Source of the DNA: a bacterium
GTDB lineage: Bacteria > Hydrogenedentota > Hydrogenedentia > Hydrogenedentiales > SLHB01
Direction: 5' to 3'
DNA length: 7,699 bases
Assembly: GCA_024231375.1 (NCBI GenBank)
Contig: JAAEQP010001048.1
Span: 1-7,699 of the forward strand
Below the pieces are notes generated by a model. The model was not told the DNA's origin. It did no database searches and saw only the letters and a list, made by a program, of their open reading frames with translations. The position numbers and the translations under genes were made by a program. Positions 5,922 to 7,699 of this stretch are shown in pieces. Position 1 is the stretch's first letter. Every line of letters begins with the position of its first letter.

Positions 5922-7699
5922 CTATAGATAGCCGAGAGAGCGAAGGACATTCTCGCGTTCCGTCGCGGAGTCTCTGCCGGGTTTGCGGCGCCCTCGCTCG
6001 GGTTCTGTTTTCACTCGGTCCAGGCCGGTCTCACCTTTCATGGACGAAGGTAATTCAATCGGCCCCATGGGCGTGAGATCTCTGCCTGTGAACCCAGCAT
6101 AGTCCAAAGGATAGCGATGCACCTTGAATACCGCGTTCAGATAATGGCCTCGGTCATCGACGCCGGGTTGCTCGCCTTGGGCCAAGGTTCCGCCCCGGAC
6201 AACGGGATTGACGTATTTCCAGACTGTTTCACCTTGTTGGGTGACCTCGAAGAACGCCCCCAACACCCCCGAGCATATCAGGGTATTGCCGTTAGGCAAC
6301 CGGTGGGCGCCGGATATTTCCGAGGAGAAGAACTCGGCCTTGTTGGGAGCTATGTAGGTCCAAATCGGCTTGGCGGGGCCATACGTTCCGCCCTGCGCTA
6401 TTGCGTAGTCTCCGTTCGCATTGACGGGCGGCACGATCTCCTCAACGGATGAGTAACCGCGGTCCAGGCCGTTGTTGAAGATTAGGATATTCCCCGCGCC
6501 AGGGTGGCCGTCTGGAATCCAATGTGCGTCATGCTGCTGGAAGAGTTGCCGGTCGCGATCGTCGCCTCGGCCGTAGGCCGCCGGGTTGCCCCAGCGATAG
6601 AGTAGGCCGCCGGCGGGGCTAGCCGCCTCCTCGGTCGTGGTGGAATGAACGAGGACCCAGACCTCGTTGCACCCTCGAACGCTCAGCATGAGCTGGTCGA
6701 GCTTTTCGTTGTAGGCGATGGAGTTCATATGATTCCAGAACGCGGGAACGCGGCGTCCGTTGCAGTTGACGTCGATGCGCTCCGGATGCTCCGCGACCCG
6801 GCCATAGTTGGCCTTGCTCGAATCGCGTTCCTGAATCAGATGGTCCCATACGTGCCACTCCCAGACGATTCTGCCACCCTTCGGGCGTGTGGGCTCGATC
6901 TCCATTACGTAGTCTGGATATAGCTCGCCGTCGCGTATCAGGGCCGGGTCGAACCCCGCTTCCACACACTGCCCCAGGCCCCTTCGTTCCACGGCCAGGG
7001 CAAGGATGTTGCCGTTCGGCATAACCGCAATCTCGTGGTGGAGCATGTGCTCGTCGGTCGCATAGTCGAACTCCCACACGAGATTGTCGTCCCAATCGTA
7101 CTCTTCAATGCGACCGCCTTCGCCGCCCCGGGTGAATCCCCGCGCATGGGTGAAGCAACAGCGCAGCAGGTTGCCATTGTCCAGCAAGTAGACCGTTTGT
7201 CCGGGTTCGTATTGACAGTTTGTCCACTTATGGACCTTCTGGCCTTGATTGTCGATGAGGTACGTCATGTTCCGATGCTTGGGCGCGAAGAGCGTATACC
7301 CGGGGGCCGCCTTCGCCGCATTGGTTACCAGGCCGAGTCTTCCTTCCGAGACTGTGGCGATGTCAAGGGCGGTCTTCTGTCTTCCGCCTCGTTGCCTCCC
7401 TCCCTCACGGGGTTCCGGGGGGCGCTGTGAGCCTCGGCCCTCCCCGCGCGGCTCAGGTCTCTGGACATTCTTCGCATACTGCCGCGAATCTGATGGGCGC
7501 TGAGAATCCCTGTCGTCTTGACGACGCGGACCGCGGTGCTCGGGTCGCCGCGCACTTGTTTCGCGTTCGCGCGCTTGCCCGCGACCCTGCTGCATCGCAC
7601 CATTCCTGCGGGGGGGGGCCGGACGTCCGCTGCCGGGCTGTCCAGCCTCCAGTTCCTCTCTTGACAGGTTGCCGTCCTGATTTCTGTCACGTTCAAAGA
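5922..7699 (-). CDS. Arylsulfate sulfotransferase with N-terminal EF-hand and Arg-rich linker (5' end outside window)
   Basis: The frame is open from the right edge to a TAG at 5924-5922: 591 complete codons from 7697. An ATG at 7595 gives 557 residues, but 34 codons before it are open and encode a canonical EF-hand, so the true start, and any signal peptide, lies beyond the window. Counting from codon 7697: EF-hand loop 4-15, Arg/Gly/Pro-rich linker about 20-108, ASST propeller about 131-545. ASST enzymes move sulfate between phenolic compounds without PAPS. Catalytic signatures are present: HHEIAVMPNG (His220/221), WNHMNSIAY (His323), LSVRG (Arg341), QQHDAHW (His389). The His323-Arg341 spacing of 18 equals that of His356-Arg374 in E. 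coli CFT073 AssT as I recall it, and His389 is the candidate for the sulfated histidine, though AssT has a longer interval there. The charged tail ends LRSLGYL. The sulfatase start follows by 20 bases. Confidence 0.85.
   Translation of the reverse strand, partial: FERDRNQDGNLSREELEAGQPGSGRPAPPRRNGAMQQGRGQARERETSARRPEHRGPRRQDDRDSQRPSDSRQYAKNVQRPEPRGEGRGSQRPPEPREGGRQRGGRQKTALDIATVSEGRLGLVTNAAKAAPGYTLFAPKHRNMTYLIDNQGQKVHKWTNCQYEPGQTVYLLDNGNLLRCCFTHARGFTRGGEGGRIEEYDWDDNLVWEFDYATDEHMLHHEIAVMPNGNILALAVERRGLGQCVEAGFDPALIRDGELYPDYVMEIEPTRPKGGRIVWEWHVWDHLIQERDSSKANYGRVAEHPERIDVNCNGRRVPAFWNHMNSIAYNEKLDQLMLSVRGCNEVWVLVHSTTTEEAASPAGGLLYRWGNPAAYGRGDDRDRQLFQQHDAHWIPDGHPGAGNILIFNNGLDRGYSSVEEIVPPVNANGDYAIAQGGTYGPAKPIWTYIAPNKAEFFSSEISGAHRLPNGNTLICSGVLGAFFEVTQQGETVWKYVNPVVRGGTLAQGEQPGVDDRGHYLNAVFKVHRYPLDYAGFTGRDLTPMGPIELPSSMKGETGLDRVKTEPERGRRKPGRDSATERENVLRSLGYL
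7374..7595 (-). other. Arg/Gly/Pro-rich low-complexity linker within the sulfotransferase gene
   Basis: Codons 35-108 (counting from 7697) encode a chain in which about a quarter of residues are Arg, with many Gly, Pro, Gln and Glu and almost no hydrophobics (for example RRPEHRGPRRQDDRD and EPREGGRQRGGRQ). It is predicted to be disordered and joins the EF-hand to the ASST propeller. Similar Arg/Pro/Gly linkers are common beside EF-hands in exported planctomycete-type proteins. Confidence 0.6.
7610..7618 (-). repeat. C9 homopolymer inside the sulfotransferase gene
   Basis: Nine consecutive G on the plus strand (C on the coding strand) encode the A-P-P-R junction between the EF-hand and the Arg-rich linker. 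As written, both sides are in the same frame. Gain or loss of one base would disconnect the EF-hand and N-terminus from the ASST domain, so it is either a slippage-prone site or a place where assembly errors are likely. Confidence 0.7.

Noticed and set aside
7325..7696. 123-codon minus-strand frame overlapping the sulfotransferase N-terminal region
   Set aside because: It is one frame off from the EF-hand and linker frame, which has a full calcium loop and continues into the ASST domain.

Overview
The window looks like chromosomal DNA from a GC-rich environmental bacterium. It is most like the Planctomycetota/Verrucomicrobiota/Hydrogenedentota type: it carries an HzsA-related propeller-cytochrome, Tat-exported proteins including a formylglycine sulfatase, and an EF-hand/arylsulfotransferase fusion. 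The phylum is an inference from gene content only; no rRNA or marker gene is present.

Layout: two gene sets converge on a 93-base gap (4351-4443). The plus-strand set is (i) the last 45 codons of an unidentified gene (1-138), (ii) a 260-base gap with a bulged hairpin, (iii) an HzsA-related lipoprotein-like protein with a TolB-like propeller and two CxxCH haem c sites (399-2792), (iv) a 61-base spacer with two mutually exclusive GC-rich hairpins, and (v) a Tat-signal protein resembling L-fucose/arabinose isomerases (2854-4350). The minus-strand set is an arylsulfate sulfotransferase (ASST) open to the right-hand window edge (7699-5922), followed after 20 bases by a Tat-exported type I sulfatase (5901-4444).

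How the genes may work together: all four main proteins are probably handled outside the cytoplasm (one probable lipoprotein, two Tat signals, and one whose N-terminus is outside the window but whose family is periplasmic). The minus-strand pair joins PAPS-independent sulfate transfer to sulfate-ester hydrolysis, suggesting sulfated glycan or phenol processing. The plus-strand pair joins a haem protein to an isomerase-like protein; no electron donor, HzsB or HzsC is visible, so hydrazine synthesis is not implied.

The points most worth a second look are: the in-frame EF-hand and Arg-rich linker upstream of the apparent ATG of the sulfotransferase, with a C9 tract between them; the exported isomerase-like protein paired with the HzsA-like cytochrome; the alternative hairpins between them; and the tight sulfotransferase-sulfatase pairing. 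No tRNA, rRNA, CRISPR array, insertion sequence or phage gene was seen.
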